A stretch of 34,166 nucleotides of DNA. Source: an uncultured bacterium (GTDB lineage: Bacteria; Omnitrophota; Gorgyraeia; Duberdicusellales; 4484-171). The stretch is from contig CAJXAF010000007.1 in NCBI GenBank assembly GCA_913050175.1, positions 1 through 34,166 on the forward strand. The letters run 5' to 3'. The translations under genes were made by a program, and so were the position numbers. Numbering within the stretch: position 1 is the first letter of the stretch; every line of letters starts with the position of its first letter. The notes beneath the pieces were generated by a model. It was given only the letters and a program-made list of their open reading frames with translations. It did no database searches and had not been told where the DNA came from. Of this stretch, positions 17,616 through 27,289 are shown one piece after another.

Positions 17616-19715
17616 TTATTTTGCAGATTCTTTCTGCTTCTTGTCTTCGATGATCTTATCGGCCAAGGCTTGAGGCACCTCGACGTACTTTTCAAAATGC
17701 ATAGAATAGTTCGCTCTTCCACTGCTCAATGAACGCAAAGATGTTGCATAGCCGAACATCTCTGAGAGAGGAGCTTCTGCTGATATGACTTGATGGTTAG
17801 GTTTAGCTTCAATTCCTAATACTTTACCCCGGCGTGAACATATGTTCCCGACTATATTTCCCACATACTCCTCCGGTGTTACTACTTCTAAGGACATAAA
17901 AGGTTCAAGCAAAACTGCAGCTCCTTTACCAAAGGCTCTCTTAAAGCACTCAGCACCTGCTAATTTAAAAGCTATCTCAGAAGAATCAACATCATGGTAG
18001 GAACCGTCAATAAGGTTAACTTTAACATCAACTACCGGATATCCGGCTATAACGCCTTTTTGCATAGCAGATATAACACCTTTTTCAACTGCGGGAATAT
18101 ACTCTCGAGGAATTTTTCCTCCGGTAATACTATTCTTAAATTCAAATCCAGCTCCCGGATCAGCTGGTGAAATTTCCATAATTACATGACCATACTGGCC
18201 ACGCCCACCAGTCTGCTTTGAATGTTTATAATCCTGCTTTACTGAACTTAGGATTGTCTCCTTATAAGCAACCTTGGGTTGACCAACAACTGCTTCTACA
18301 CTGAATTCGTGTTTTAATCTGTCAACGATTACCTCTAAGTGAAGTTCACCCATTCCCGAGATAATTGTTTCATCTGTCTCCTGGTCAGTATGAATACTGA
18401 ATGTGGGGTCCTCCTCAGCTAATTTTAGCAAACCCTTTGATAATTTATCCTGATCAGGCCGACTCTTAGGATTAACGCTTATAGCCATAACCGGTGCTGG
18501 AAATTCAATTGCTTCAAGTAAAACCGGATTTTCCAAGTCAGTTAAGGTATCCCCGGTAGTTGTCCTATCCAAACCAATAACCGCCGCTATATCTCCGGCA
18601 TAAATAGTTGGACGACTTTCTCTCTGGTTAGCGTGCATCTGTAAGATTCTGCCAACTCTTTCTTTCCTGTCTTTAGTAACATTAAGTATATAAGTACCAG
18701 CATCTAATTTACCGGAATACACCCTAAAATAAACCAATTTACCCATATGGGGGTCGGTTTGAACTTTAAAAGCTAGGGCTGAAAAAGGAGCATTATCCTC
18801 AGCCTTTCTAATAACAACTTTTTCAAGGTCATCAGGATCTTTTCCTTCAATTGCTGGCTGATCTGTAGGAGAAGGAAGATATTGAGTAACTGCATCCAGA
18901 AGATGCTGTACGCCCTTGTTACGAAAAGCACTTCCGCAAAGAACCGGCACAATTAAATTACCAATAGTACCTTTTCTAATGGCTGCCATTAACTCTTCCT
19001 TTGTTATTTTATCTTCACCTTCTAAGTATCTCTCCATTAATGAATCGTCTAATTCAACAGCCTTCTCCACCATTATATGATGATAGGTTTTGCTTACTTC
19101 CAGATAGTCGGCAGGAATTTCTTCACTATGAAAGCTTTTACCCATTGAATCATCATCATAGATATAAGCTTTCATCTCCATTAAATCAATAACACCCTTA
19201 AAATTCTCCTCAGCTCCAATTGGAATTTGAAGAGGAATAACATTTGCTCCTAAATCGGATTCAATATTTTTTACAACTACGAAGAAATCAGCGCCGACCC
19301 TGTCCATCTTATTTATAAAAGCAATCTTAGGTACATTATACTTATCAGATTGGCGCCAGACAGTTTCTGATTGAGGTTCTACCCCTCCCACAGCGCAAAA
19401 CAGAGCTACGGCCCCATCAAGAACACGCAAGCTCCTTTCAACCTCTACTGTGAAATCTACGTGCCCGGGCGTATCAATAATATTTATTCTGTGTTTTTGC
19501 CAAAAACAAGTCGTTGCTGCTGAAGTTATAGTTATACCCCTTTCCTGTTCCTGCTTCATCCAGTCCATTTGAGCTTGGCCATCATGGACTTCACCTATCT
19601 TATGCGAACGTCCGGTATAATAGAGAATCCGCTCAGTAAGGGTGGTTTTTCCGGCATCAATATGGGCCATGATCCCAATGTTTCTTACGTTTTTTAGCTC
19701 TACTTGTCTGCTCAT
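17616..19715 (-). CDS. fusA: Translation elongation factor G
   Basis: [48 protein letters not shown]; domain IV and C-terminal signatures. Confidence 0.97.
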   Translation of the reverse strand: MSRQVELKNVRNIGIMAHIDAGKTTLTERILYYTGRSHKIGEVHDGQAQMDWMKQEQERGITITSAATTCFWQKHRINIIDTPGHVDFTVEVERSLRVLDGAVALFCAVGGVEPQSETVWRQSDKYNVPKIAFINKMDRVGADFFVVVKNIESDLGANVIPLQIPIGAEENFKGVIDLMEMKAYIYDDDSMGKSFHSEEIPADYLEVSKTYHHIMVEKAVELDDSLMERYLEGEDKITKEELMAAIRKGTIGNLIVPVLCGSAFRNKGVQHLLDAVTQYLPSPTDQPAIEGKDPDDLEKVVIRKAEDNAPFSALAFKVQTDPHMGKLVYFRVYSGKLDAGTYILNVTKDRKERVGRILQMHANQRESRPTIYAGDIAAVIGLDRTTTGDTLTDLENPVLLEAIEFPAPVMAISVNPKSRPDQDKLSKGLLKLAEEDPTFSIHTDQETDETIISGMGELHLEVIVDRLKHEFSVEAVVGQPKVAYKETILSSVKQDYKHSKQTGGRGQYGHVIMEISPADPGAGFEFKNSITGGKIPREYIPAVEKGVISAMQKGVIAGYPVVDVKVNLIDGSYHDVDSSEIAFKLAGAECFKRAFGKGAAVLLEPFMSLEVVTPEEYVGNIVGNICSRRGKVLGIEAKPNHQVISAEAPLSEMFGYATSLRSLSSGRANYSMHFEKYVEVPQALADKIIEDKKQKESAK

Positions 19716-19898
19716 ATTTATCCTTTTTACTATACTTATTCACTGCTCAAAATACAGGTTATTATAATGAATTAACCGAATAAAGCAATAGTTTTTTTAT
19801 TTTTTTGAACTCCTGGGTATGCCTGATAATTGTTTAAATAATGATTAAAATAGGAGAGAGTCAGTCTTTAGCCTCTGGGGGAAAGATCTAAAATCGAC

Positions 19899-20291
19899 TT
19901 ATTTATCTGAAGATAGTCGCTTCTCAGCAATACCTAAGGCAGTTTTTAGAGCTGATTGAGAATCAGAATAAGAACTAAATTTTGGTATAAAAGCACTAAT
20001 TCCTAGCTTCTCACTACCCTCTATTGCTCTCTGATCAGGGTAAGCAGTAAACATGATTACAGGAATAGATTTGTTTATTTGGCGAATTTTTGTTACGGTA
20101 GCTAAGCCGTCTATTTCCGGCATCATGTAATCGACTACCACAATATCAACCTGGTTTTCCTTGATCATCTCTACGCCAACATTACCATTAGATGTAGTAA
20201 CTACATCATAACCCCAGGTTTTAACTCTTTGCGACATAACAAAAAGAAAATCTTTCTCATCATCAATCAATAAAGCTCTTGTTTTACTCAT
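19899..20291 (-). CDS. Response regulator, receiver domain only
   Basis: ALLIDDEKDF; VDIVVVDYMMPEIDGL; VIMFTAY; K in PKFSSY; overlaps the histidine kinase 3' end by 8 nt. Confidence 0.92.
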   Translation of the reverse strand: MSKTRALLIDDEKDFLFVMSQRVKTWGYDVVTTSNGNVGVEMIKENQVDIVVVDYMMPEIDGLATVTKIRQINKSIPVIMFTAYPDQRAIEGSEKLGISAFIPKFSSYSDSQSALKTALGIAEKRLSSDK

Positions 20292-22371
20292 TTTCCCCCC
20301 TTTTCCTCTTGTTTTTTGATTCTTTCTGCTGAACTGACTTAGTTTGCTTAATTGAACTTATTAAACTCATAATTTTCTTTTTTCCCTTATCGTTGAGTTT
20401 ACTAAACTCAACACCAACCTTAAAATACTTTTTAACTTTTCCGCCCACAGTCTCCTCAACCGGCTTAACCCAGGCTACTCTTCCATCTAACTTTAGTTGT
20501 ATTTTTCTATTTTCAGGCCTTAAAATAATAGCAATCCTTGCATCTGTACTCAAAGGCTCATTTATCTGAAATGCTATGCCACCTTCAGACATGTCAACAG
20601 TATCTGTTTGAGATTTGTCTATGGCAAAAGCAATTCCTCCGGCTGATATATCCACAGCTTGAGAAGCCTTGACCTTATTACCAGGTAAAATAACATCAAT
20701 GTTAGCCCGATATCTCATGCGGCGATACTTTCTAATCTCTGAACCAATGGCAATTCTTTTAACATGAAGATTAGCTAAAATATGGCCGGTAGTAGGATCT
20801 TTATCTTTTTGAAAATAAGACATGATACCCAGATTAATAAATACCCCTTTTACCCGATGGGACAAGAAATACTTTTTAATCCTTTCCTTCAAAGAACTGC
20901 AAATTTTAACAGCCTCTCCTTCTTTGGTTTCGGGAAATAGAATACTCCACTCTCCCCGCTGATAACCCTCAAGTATAACTTGCGGTTTTTCTTTATCCTT
21001 TTTCTGGTGTTCATCTAAGGTATTATTAATTATATCTTTTAAATCCTTAAACAACTTCCTCGGTTTAACAGTAATTCTTTTCTTAAAAATATTAAAATTA
21101 ACAAGGAGAATATTAATGAGATAAAGGCTTATTCTCTTATCAAGCAGTCTATTTATCCTGACTCTTACTTGCTTATCGAGCGGTTTAGCTGTATAGAAAC
21201 GAGGCAGGGTAAAATAAAATTTACTTCCCACGCCTACTTTTGACTCAACCCAAATTTCACCGCCGTGTTTTTCAATCAATTCTTTAGATATGGATAACCC
21301 TAAGCCTACACCTTTTCTTCTAAAGCCTCCCGAAGCTGTTACTTGAGAGAACTTCTTAAAGAGCTTAGCTAGGTCACTCTTGGCTATACCAATACCGCTA
21401 TCAATAATAGCAACCCTTACCTTATCCTCTAAAACATCAACTTCAACTCTTATCTGACCATTTTGCTCAGTATACTTAATAGCATTATTAATTAGATTAG
21501 AGACCACCTGAGATACACGCTCGGGATCGATAAATATATTTATTTGCTTGGGGGCCAATTTATACTGCAATTTAATATTTTTCTCCTTGGCCCACTTGGC
21601 AAAAAACTCAGAAGACCCGAAAAGCAGCTCATTAAAATTGACCAGGGAATAATGTAAGGTAAGTTTATGCTTCTCAAGCCGGGAAAAATCCAATAAGTCG
21701 TCTATCATCCTTTTAAGACGCTCTAAATTACTTGTTGCTTTAAAAAGAAGTTCTTTTTGCCTTTTAGTCAATGTTCCCACAACGCCGTCAATAACCAAGC
21801 TTATAGCTTCTTGAACAATTATCAAAGGGGTGTTAAGTTCATGAGAGACTACCGAGAGGAATTCAGATTTCATTTTAGTCATTTCCTCTAGAATCTTTAG
21901 TCTTTTAATAATTTGCTCTTTTTCATCTCTTAGGCGAAGCAGATTCATTCTTGCTGTAATATCCCTGGTAATACCCATAAGACCGATTGTTTTTCCAGCC
22001 TTATCACGCCATGGTATTTTTGTAGTCGATACATAGTTATCAACTCCATCAGCTCGAGTCCCTCTCTCAATTAGATCAATTATTGGTTTACCGGTCTTTA
22101 AAACATGATTATCATCCTTGGCCATGATCTTGGCCCGAGCTTTAGGGAAAAAATCAAAATCGGTCTTTCCTTTGACTTTCTCCGGGCTTAAACCTAAACC
22201 CTTAGCGTGAGCTTTGTTAACTAAAAGCAGCTTGCCCTTCCTATCCTTTATATAAATAACATCAGGGATATTATTAATAAGCTCAGTTAATAATTTCAAC
22301 TTATTATCTAGTTTTTTGGTGGGTGTTTTTTTAGTAATGGGTTTTTTCTTTGAACGATTTTTTGACTTCAT
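20284..22371 (-). CDS. PAS-HisKA-HATPase_c histidine kinase with C-terminal PilZ domain
   Basis: PAS (INNIPDVIYIKDRKGKLLLVNKAHA); VVSHELNTPLII H-box; NLINNAIKYTE; C-terminal RRMRYR and DISAGG PilZ motifs. Confidence 0.92.
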   Translation of the reverse strand: MKSKNRSKKKPITKKTPTKKLDNKLKLLTELINNIPDVIYIKDRKGKLLLVNKAHAKGLGLSPEKVKGKTDFDFFPKARAKIMAKDDNHVLKTGKPIIDLIERGTRADGVDNYVSTTKIPWRDKAGKTIGLMGITRDITARMNLLRLRDEKEQIIKRLKILEEMTKMKSEFLSVVSHELNTPLIIVQEAISLVIDGVVGTLTKRQKELLFKATSNLERLKRMIDDLLDFSRLEKHKLTLHYSLVNFNELLFGSSEFFAKWAKEKNIKLQYKLAPKQINIFIDPERVSQVVSNLINNAIKYTEQNGQIRVEVDVLEDKVRVAIIDSGIGIAKSDLAKLFKKFSQVTASGGFRRKGVGLGLSISKELIEKHGGEIWVESKVGVGSKFYFTLPRFYTAKPLDKQVRVRINRLLDKRISLYLINILLVNFNIFKKRITVKPRKLFKDLKDIINNTLDEHQKKDKEKPQVILEGYQRGEWSILFPETKEGEAVKICSSLKERIKKYFLSHRVKGVFINLGIMSYFQKDKDPTTGHILANLHVKRIAIGSEIRKYRRMRYRANIDVILPGNKVKASQAVDISAGGIAFAIDKSQTDTVDMSEGGIAFQINEPLSTDARIAIILRPENRKIQLKLDGRVAWVKPVEETVGGKVKKYFKVGVEFSKLNDKGKKKIMSLISSIKQTKSVQQKESKNKRKRGENE

Positions 22372-22428
22372 GGAAAAATACTTTATAAATTGTTACTGTT
22401 AGCATTAAGCCTTAAAATATACACTTTT

Positions 22429-22456
22429 ATAATACAATTTTCCTTCGATAAGTCAA
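22429..22456 (-). promoter_or_regulatory. Putative sigma70-type promoter for the PAS-HK-PilZ/receiver operon
   Basis: Minus strand TTGACT - 16 nt - TATTAT, about 60 nt upstream of the start codon. Confidence 0.5.
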
Positions 22457-22484
22457 CTCTCTATTAAAGCTAGAGATCAATAGT

Positions 22485-23126
22485 TTAATCTTTCAGCTTA
22501 AGTTTGCCATAAAAACAGAGCTTTTTTAAAGGGCAAAGCAGACATTTAGGCCTATTAGCAATACAAAACCTCCTGCCGTGAAAGACTAGGAGATGATTTA
22601 ACTGCCCCCAATAGTGTCTTGGCACTATTCCCATCAAATCCCTTTCTATCTTATCAGGATTGTGATTTTCAGTTAAGCCCAACAACTTGCTTATCCGGCG
22701 AACATGAGTATCAACAGCAATACCTTCGTTCTTTTTAAAAGCATTATATAGGACTATATTAGCAGTCTTTCTGGCAACACCCGGCAGCTCCAAAAGCTCT
22801 TCCATGGTTTTAGGGACAGTGCCAGCTTTAGTCTTGGTGATAATTTTAGCAGTATTTATAATATTTTTAGCTTTATTCCTGTAAAAACCGGCTGATTTTA
22901 TATCAAGTTCGAATTCCTTTAAATCAGCCTTGGCATAGTCTTTTATTAGAAGATATTTTTTAAAGAGGTTTTTAGTTATAATATTAACTTGTTTATCAGT
23001 GCACTGAGCCGAGAGAATTGTAGCTACTAATAGCTGCCAGTGATTTCTAAATTTTAAGGCAATTTTAGTAGTGGGATAAGTCTTCTTTAAAATCCTTATA
23101 ACTTCAAGAATATTCTTTTCAGTCAT
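22485..23126 (-). CDS. nth: Endonuclease III
   Basis: LSAQCTDKQVN; LPGVARKTANIVL HhH; VDTHVRRIS; C-terminal 4Fe-4S CIANRPKCLLCPLKKLC. Confidence 0.96.
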   Translation of the reverse strand: MTEKNILEVIRILKKTYPTTKIALKFRNHWQLLVATILSAQCTDKQVNIITKNLFKKYLLIKDYAKADLKEFELDIKSAGFYRNKAKNIINTAKIITKTKAGTVPKTMEELLELPGVARKTANIVLYNAFKKNEGIAVDTHVRRISKLLGLTENHNPDKIERDLMGIVPRHYWGQLNHLLVFHGRRFCIANRPKCLLCPLKKLCFYGKLKLKD

Positions 23127-23301
23127 GTTTGCACACTTAATGCTATTTTACCTTTTTCATCAATGTATACTCTACATAACCGCAGAGAACCTCTTGAATT
23201 TTTACCGGGGGTGGGACAACAAAATAAATGGGCAAAAAAATCCAACAATGATATAGCTTTTTTGTGAAATTTTGCGGCACTATTGGGTTTTTTTGCTAAG
23301 C

Positions 23302-23856
23302 TTACCGCTGTGGATTCCAGAAAGCATATTTTCTTCCCAGGGCTGCGTTAAATTCAATATGCTTATCAGGGGCAGTGCGTAAGGCTTCATGAATGGCGCG
23401 ATCAAAAGTGTATAGTTCGACGTGCTTACCAAATCGCTCTTTAATCTCTACAATCACATCAGCAAAATCAGAGTCTCCGGAGATAAGTGCAGCTATGTCA
23501 TATTGATTAGTTACGGCTTTTGAAAACATATCAACGGCTATTTTTACGTCAACACCCTTTTGAACCCAACCATTATTCACATGGACTAAACGTCCAAGCT
23601 TAATTTCAAAGTAGGGTATGCTTGTTTTAAGAGTCTTGAAATGATCTGCTTGCTCCTGATATGTCTGAGGATTCTCATCCCGGCTTAATTGGGCAGAGTA
23701 GTAGTAGGAACGAATTAGCCTCTCTTTAGCGGTTATAAATTTTATTATATTGTCCCATCTTATGTCTTTGCGTCTTATTGCTTTTCTTAAACGTTTTAAA
23801 TCGCGTAAACTTTGAACAACGTATTCAGCATCAATAAATATCATTAAACGATTCAT
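23302..23856 (-). CDS. NYN-domain (LabA/PIN-like) putative ribonuclease
   Basis: [31 protein letters not shown]. Confidence 0.88.
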   Translation of the reverse strand: MNRLMIFIDAEYVVQSLRDLKRLRKAIRRKDIRWDNIIKFITAKERLIRSYYYSAQLSRDENPQTYQEQADHFKTLKTSIPYFEIKLGRLVHVNNGWVQKGVDVKIAVDMFSKAVTNQYDIAALISGDSDFADVIVEIKERFGKHVELYTFDRAIHEALRTAPDKHIEFNAALGRKYAFWNPQR

Positions 23857-23870
23857 ATTTCTCCTTTATT

Positions 23871-24368
23871 TTAATATAAATTCTTATTATCTAAATGGCT
23901 CCACTCTCTTAACAAGGCAAAACACTCTGAATGTAAAACTTTGGCAAGAATTGTTACCTTTGTCTTGGCATAAGTTTTCATTCGCTGGTTTGAAATATCA
24001 AGCTCATTAAAACCTAGTCGCCTAGATTCTCCTATTGGCGTTCCGTAAACAATCTTAGAAATTCTAGCCCAATGAATTGCACTAAAGCACATCGGGCAAG
24101 GCTCGGTTGTAGAGTAAATCGTGCACCCCGATAAGTCAAATGTCTTAAGACGCTTAGAAGCAAGTCTTATAGCATTAATTTCGGCATGAGAGGTAGCATC
24201 ACTCTTAAGCACCTTATTTCTGGCTATTGCCAAAACTTTTCCCTTTTTTACTATACAAGCACCAAAAGGTCCGCCGTCTTTTGATTTTAGGTTCTTTTTT
24301 GCTTCTCTTAAGGCTTGCTTCATATAGATTGTATGATTGTTAACTGGCATAGATTTTTTTGTAGGCAA
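23871..24368 (-). CDS. Cytidine/guanine deaminase-family protein (GuaD-like)
   Basis: GGPFGACIV; SHAEINAI; TEPCPMCFSAIHWARISKIVYG. Confidence 0.88.
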   Translation of the reverse strand: MPTKKSMPVNNHTIYMKQALREAKKNLKSKDGGPFGACIVKKGKVLAIARNKVLKSDATSHAEINAIRLASKRLKTFDLSGCTIYSTTEPCPMCFSAIHWARISKIVYGTPIGESRRLGFNELDISNQRMKTYAKTKVTILAKVLHSECFALLREWSHLDNKNLY

Positions 24369-24975
24369 CGATCATTTTTTTGATAGAACTTGCGACAGTA
24401 GCAAGCCCCTCTTCCTTTAAAAGGTCTTTTTTAAAAATACTACCACCAAAAGCAACTGCACTGACTCCGGCATTAAAATACTCGGCCAAATTTTGATAGT
24501 TAACACCGCCGCAAGCAAGTAGCTCAATTTCGTTAAAAGGGCCCTTTATAGCCTTAATATACTTTGATCCCAAAAGACCAGCCGGAAATACCTTAACCAT
24601 GGTTGCTCCCGCCAACCAGGCTCTGTATATCTCTTGCGGGCTGAAAGCTCCGGGGAAAACCGGAATCTCTTTTTTTCGACAAAAATTTACTACTTCCTCA
24701 ATGAGTGTGGGCGAGACTATGAATTCGGCTCCCGAATCAATAGCTTCTTGGGCTTGGTTAAGAGTTAGAACTGTTCCGGCTCCGACATTAAGATTATCTT
24801 TAGAATGTTCTCTGACTTGGCTTATTAGTTTACTGGCAGAAGGTGTATTCATAGTAATTTCAATTACTTTAAGTCCGGAAGATAGGCAGGCTTTTGCTAT
24901 GTTAGGGATAGAGTCTGAAGCTATGCCTCTAAGTATACCCATTATTGGCAGTTGCTTAAATTGTTTTATATCCAT
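24340..24975 (-). CDS. KDPG/KHG-type (Eda family) aldolase
   Basis: PIMGILRG; VIEITMNTPSA; VGAGTVL; GATMVKVFPA Schiff-base Lys; CGGVN. Confidence 0.9.
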   Translation of the reverse strand: MDIKQFKQLPIMGILRGIASDSIPNIAKACLSSGLKVIEITMNTPSASKLISQVREHSKDNLNVGAGTVLTLNQAQEAIDSGAEFIVSPTLIEEVVNFCRKKEIPVFPGAFSPQEIYRAWLAGATMVKVFPAGLLGSKYIKAIKGPFNEIELLACGGVNYQNLAEYFNAGVSAVAFGGSIFKKDLLKEEGLATVASSIKKMIVAYKKIYAS

Positions 24976-25012
24976 AGAGACTCTTTGAGAGGAAGTGTCC
25001 GCCCTTTAAGGT

Positions 25013-25966
25013 TTACTCGTCAAAGCCTATGTTTATCAAACTTTCATAGAACTCACGATAATTTTCTTTCTTATCGCTTTGACGCAAAGCCATGGCAGCC
25101 CGGGGATGCTCATTCATCATACCGCTGATTGCATAAGGAATGATATAGCCCCATTCAATCTTATTACGTAAAGGAACCAGTTCATTAGAAATTAAATCTA
25201 GTATCGGGCGGATATCATACTTAGGATTCTTTAAAAATCCAATTAAGAGCTCCAGGGGGCAATTCCCGGCAGCTCGGCCAATGCCGTAAACTGTTGCGTC
25301 AAGATAATTAGCATCATGAATTATTGATTCAATAGTGTTTCCAAAGGCAAGCTGCTGGTGGTTGTGCCCGTGAAAACCAACCTCTTTGGTTTTTATTATA
25401 TCTTTAAACTTTTTTACCAGGTGCTCCATTGTCTCCTGATAAAGAAAACCAAAGCTATCAACAATATAAACTACATCAGTTTTACTCTCTTTCTCAATCT
25501 GAACCAAGGCCTCATCAAGTTCCGCCCCTTGATCACGGGAAATAGCCATAATATTTATAGTTGTTTCATAGCCCTTATCATGCAAGTGATTTACCATATA
25601 AATCGCTTTATCAATATCTTTAACATAAGAAGCTACTCGAATCATATCAACAGGACTTTGGCTTTTTGGTTTTATGTCTTCGAGCTCGACTCTACCAATA
25701 TCAACCATAACTGATATTTTGGTCTTGCTTTCAATACCATCGATGACTTCGCTTATCACCTCATCATCACAAAATTTCCATAAGCCATATTCCTTGGGTG
25801 AAAAAACATTCTTAGAGTTTTTGTAACCAATCTCCATATAATCAACGCCGGCAGCTGAGACAGCCTTATACACTTCTTTAACTAGACGTTTATCAAAATC
25901 ATGGTTATTAATTAACCCTCCATCGCGTATTGTGCAGTCTAATACTTTAATTTGTTCACGAAACAT
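25013..25966 (-). CDS. HMGL-like (DRE-TIM) aldolase, 4-hydroxy-2-oxovalerate aldolase-like
   Basis: VLDCTIRDGGLINNHDF; YIVDSFG; VGFHGHNHQQLAFGN. Confidence 0.9.
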   Translation of the reverse strand: MFREQIKVLDCTIRDGGLINNHDFDKRLVKEVYKAVSAAGVDYMEIGYKNSKNVFSPKEYGLWKFCDDEVISEVIDGIESKTKISVMVDIGRVELEDIKPKSQSPVDMIRVASYVKDIDKAIYMVNHLHDKGYETTINIMAISRDQGAELDEALVQIEKESKTDVVYIVDSFGFLYQETMEHLVKKFKDIIKTKEVGFHGHNHQQLAFGNTIESIIHDANYLDATVYGIGRAAGNCPLELLIGFLKNPKYDIRPILDLISNELVPLRNKIEWGYIIPYAISGMMNEHPRAAMALRQSDKKENYREFYESLINIGFDE

Positions 25967-26003
25967 GTTATCCCTCCTTAAGTAACAATTACTAAGTTTT
26001 AAA

Positions 26004-26447
26004 TCAGTGTTCTCTTTCTAAAGTGTCTTTTATTCTCTTGTAGTGATCAAGATACGCCCGTGCCAAAGCATTGAGAAAATACTTAAGGTCATATGAGTCA
26101 GACCCGTGGGCCTGGAAAAATTTATTTTCTAAAAGCACGCTTTCAATTTTAGCTGAAATCATCAAGGCTTGAGCAAAAGACAATTCTTTTTTCTCCCATG
26201 CTGCCACTTGAGTTAAGATAAAATTTAAGGAATTCTCTAAAAGAGTAATATCCAATCTGCCCTCTGATAAGCCTGATAAGCCAGACGTAGGTTTAATATA
26301 CTGGGCACGAATCCAGCGCACAGATAGGTTCTTTTCTATGGACAAAGACATCCAGTATTGCTTTTTATTAAAAGCCTTATCAGAAAATATTCTATAAAGC
26401 TTACTTGCAGCTTCCTGAAACTTAACTAACGTCATTAAGGCTTGCAT
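26004..26447 (-). CDS. Hypothetical helical protein, weakly rubrerythrin/ferritin-like
   Basis: 147 aa; helix pattern FQEAASKLYRIFSDKAFNKKQYWMSLSIEKNLS ... ALMISAKIESVLLENKFF ... YLDHYKRI. Confidence 0.5.
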   Translation of the reverse strand: MQALMTLVKFQEAASKLYRIFSDKAFNKKQYWMSLSIEKNLSVRWIRAQYIKPTSGLSGLSEGRLDITLLENSLNFILTQVAAWEKKELSFAQALMISAKIESVLLENKFFQAHGSDSYDLKYFLNALARAYLDHYKRIKDTLEREH

Positions 26448-26485
26448 TTTATATGACCTTTATTCCCATCACAGTAATAAAACCT

Positions 26486-27289
26486 TTAAATACTTATCTC
26501 CACCCTTGTATTAAGATGTCTGTCAATTACCGACCAGCAAGTATCAGATAGAGTCTTTCTGTCTATAGGATCATTTCTGTCTACTTGCTTGTTAAATTCA
26601 ATAGCCTCACAAACTTTTACCTCTAAAGTGATTGTTTTTAACTTTAAAACCTCTAAAAGATGAGGAAAAAACTTCATACTATCATACCAATAGACTAAAT
26701 CTCGGTTATGCTTATCAATTGGTTTATCAGCAATTTTTTTGTAAGTAAATACTAAGGGGACTATCTTTGATTTTGAAACTTGAGGAGCTGCAAAAAAAGA
26801 TGATTTAAACGGCAATAGTTTATCCCCATTTGTTGATGTTCCTTCGGGAAAAATAATTACATTCACCTTATTTTGTAGATAGGTAGAGATTTTGGCAATC
26901 TCATCTTTTATCTTTGAAGGATTAGTTCGGTTAACAAAAATAGTATCGGAGAGAAAGGTAAAAAGACCGAAAAAAGGCCAGTTCTGCACATCGGCTTTGG
27001 CAACAAAGACTAAAGGACTTAACGACGTTGCCACGATTCCATCGATATAACTTAAATGATTACAAACAAAGAAATTACCTTTCTCTTTTAAGAGATTTTT
27101 TTCTCCGGAAACAATGACTTTGATTCTCAGGATGAAAGTGAAAAATTTACCGAAAATGTGGACAATAAAAGCTGTAACTTGAGTTTTACGTTTGGGAGAA
27201 AAGTAAAAAAACAATCTGACCAAAGATAGAATAAGCGAACAGCAAATTATATTGGAAAAAAGTGCTGTAACTTTTAATACAAATATCAT
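26486..27289 (-). CDS. 1-acyl-glycerol-3-phosphate acyltransferase family (PlsC/OlsA-like)
   Basis: NHLSYIDG (NHxxxxD variant); IIFPEGTSTNG; hydrophobic N-terminus. Confidence 0.88.
   Translation of the reverse strand: MIFVLKVTALFSNIICCSLILSLVRLFFYFSPKRKTQVTAFIVHIFGKFFTFILRIKVIVSGEKNLLKEKGNFFVCNHLSYIDGIVATSLSPLVFVAKADVQNWPFFGLFTFLSDTIFVNRTNPSKIKDEIAKISTYLQNKVNVIIFPEGTSTNGDKLLPFKSSFFAAPQVSKSKIVPLVFTYKKIADKPIDKHNRDLVYWYDSMKFFPHLLEVLKLKTITLEVKVCEAIEFNKQVDRNDPIDRKTLSDTCWSVIDRHLNTRVEISI

Noticed and set aside
26265-26285. Short direct repeat GATAAGCC x2
   Set aside because: Two 8-bp copies inside a CDS (SGLSGLSE); too short and too few to be a meaningful repeat array.
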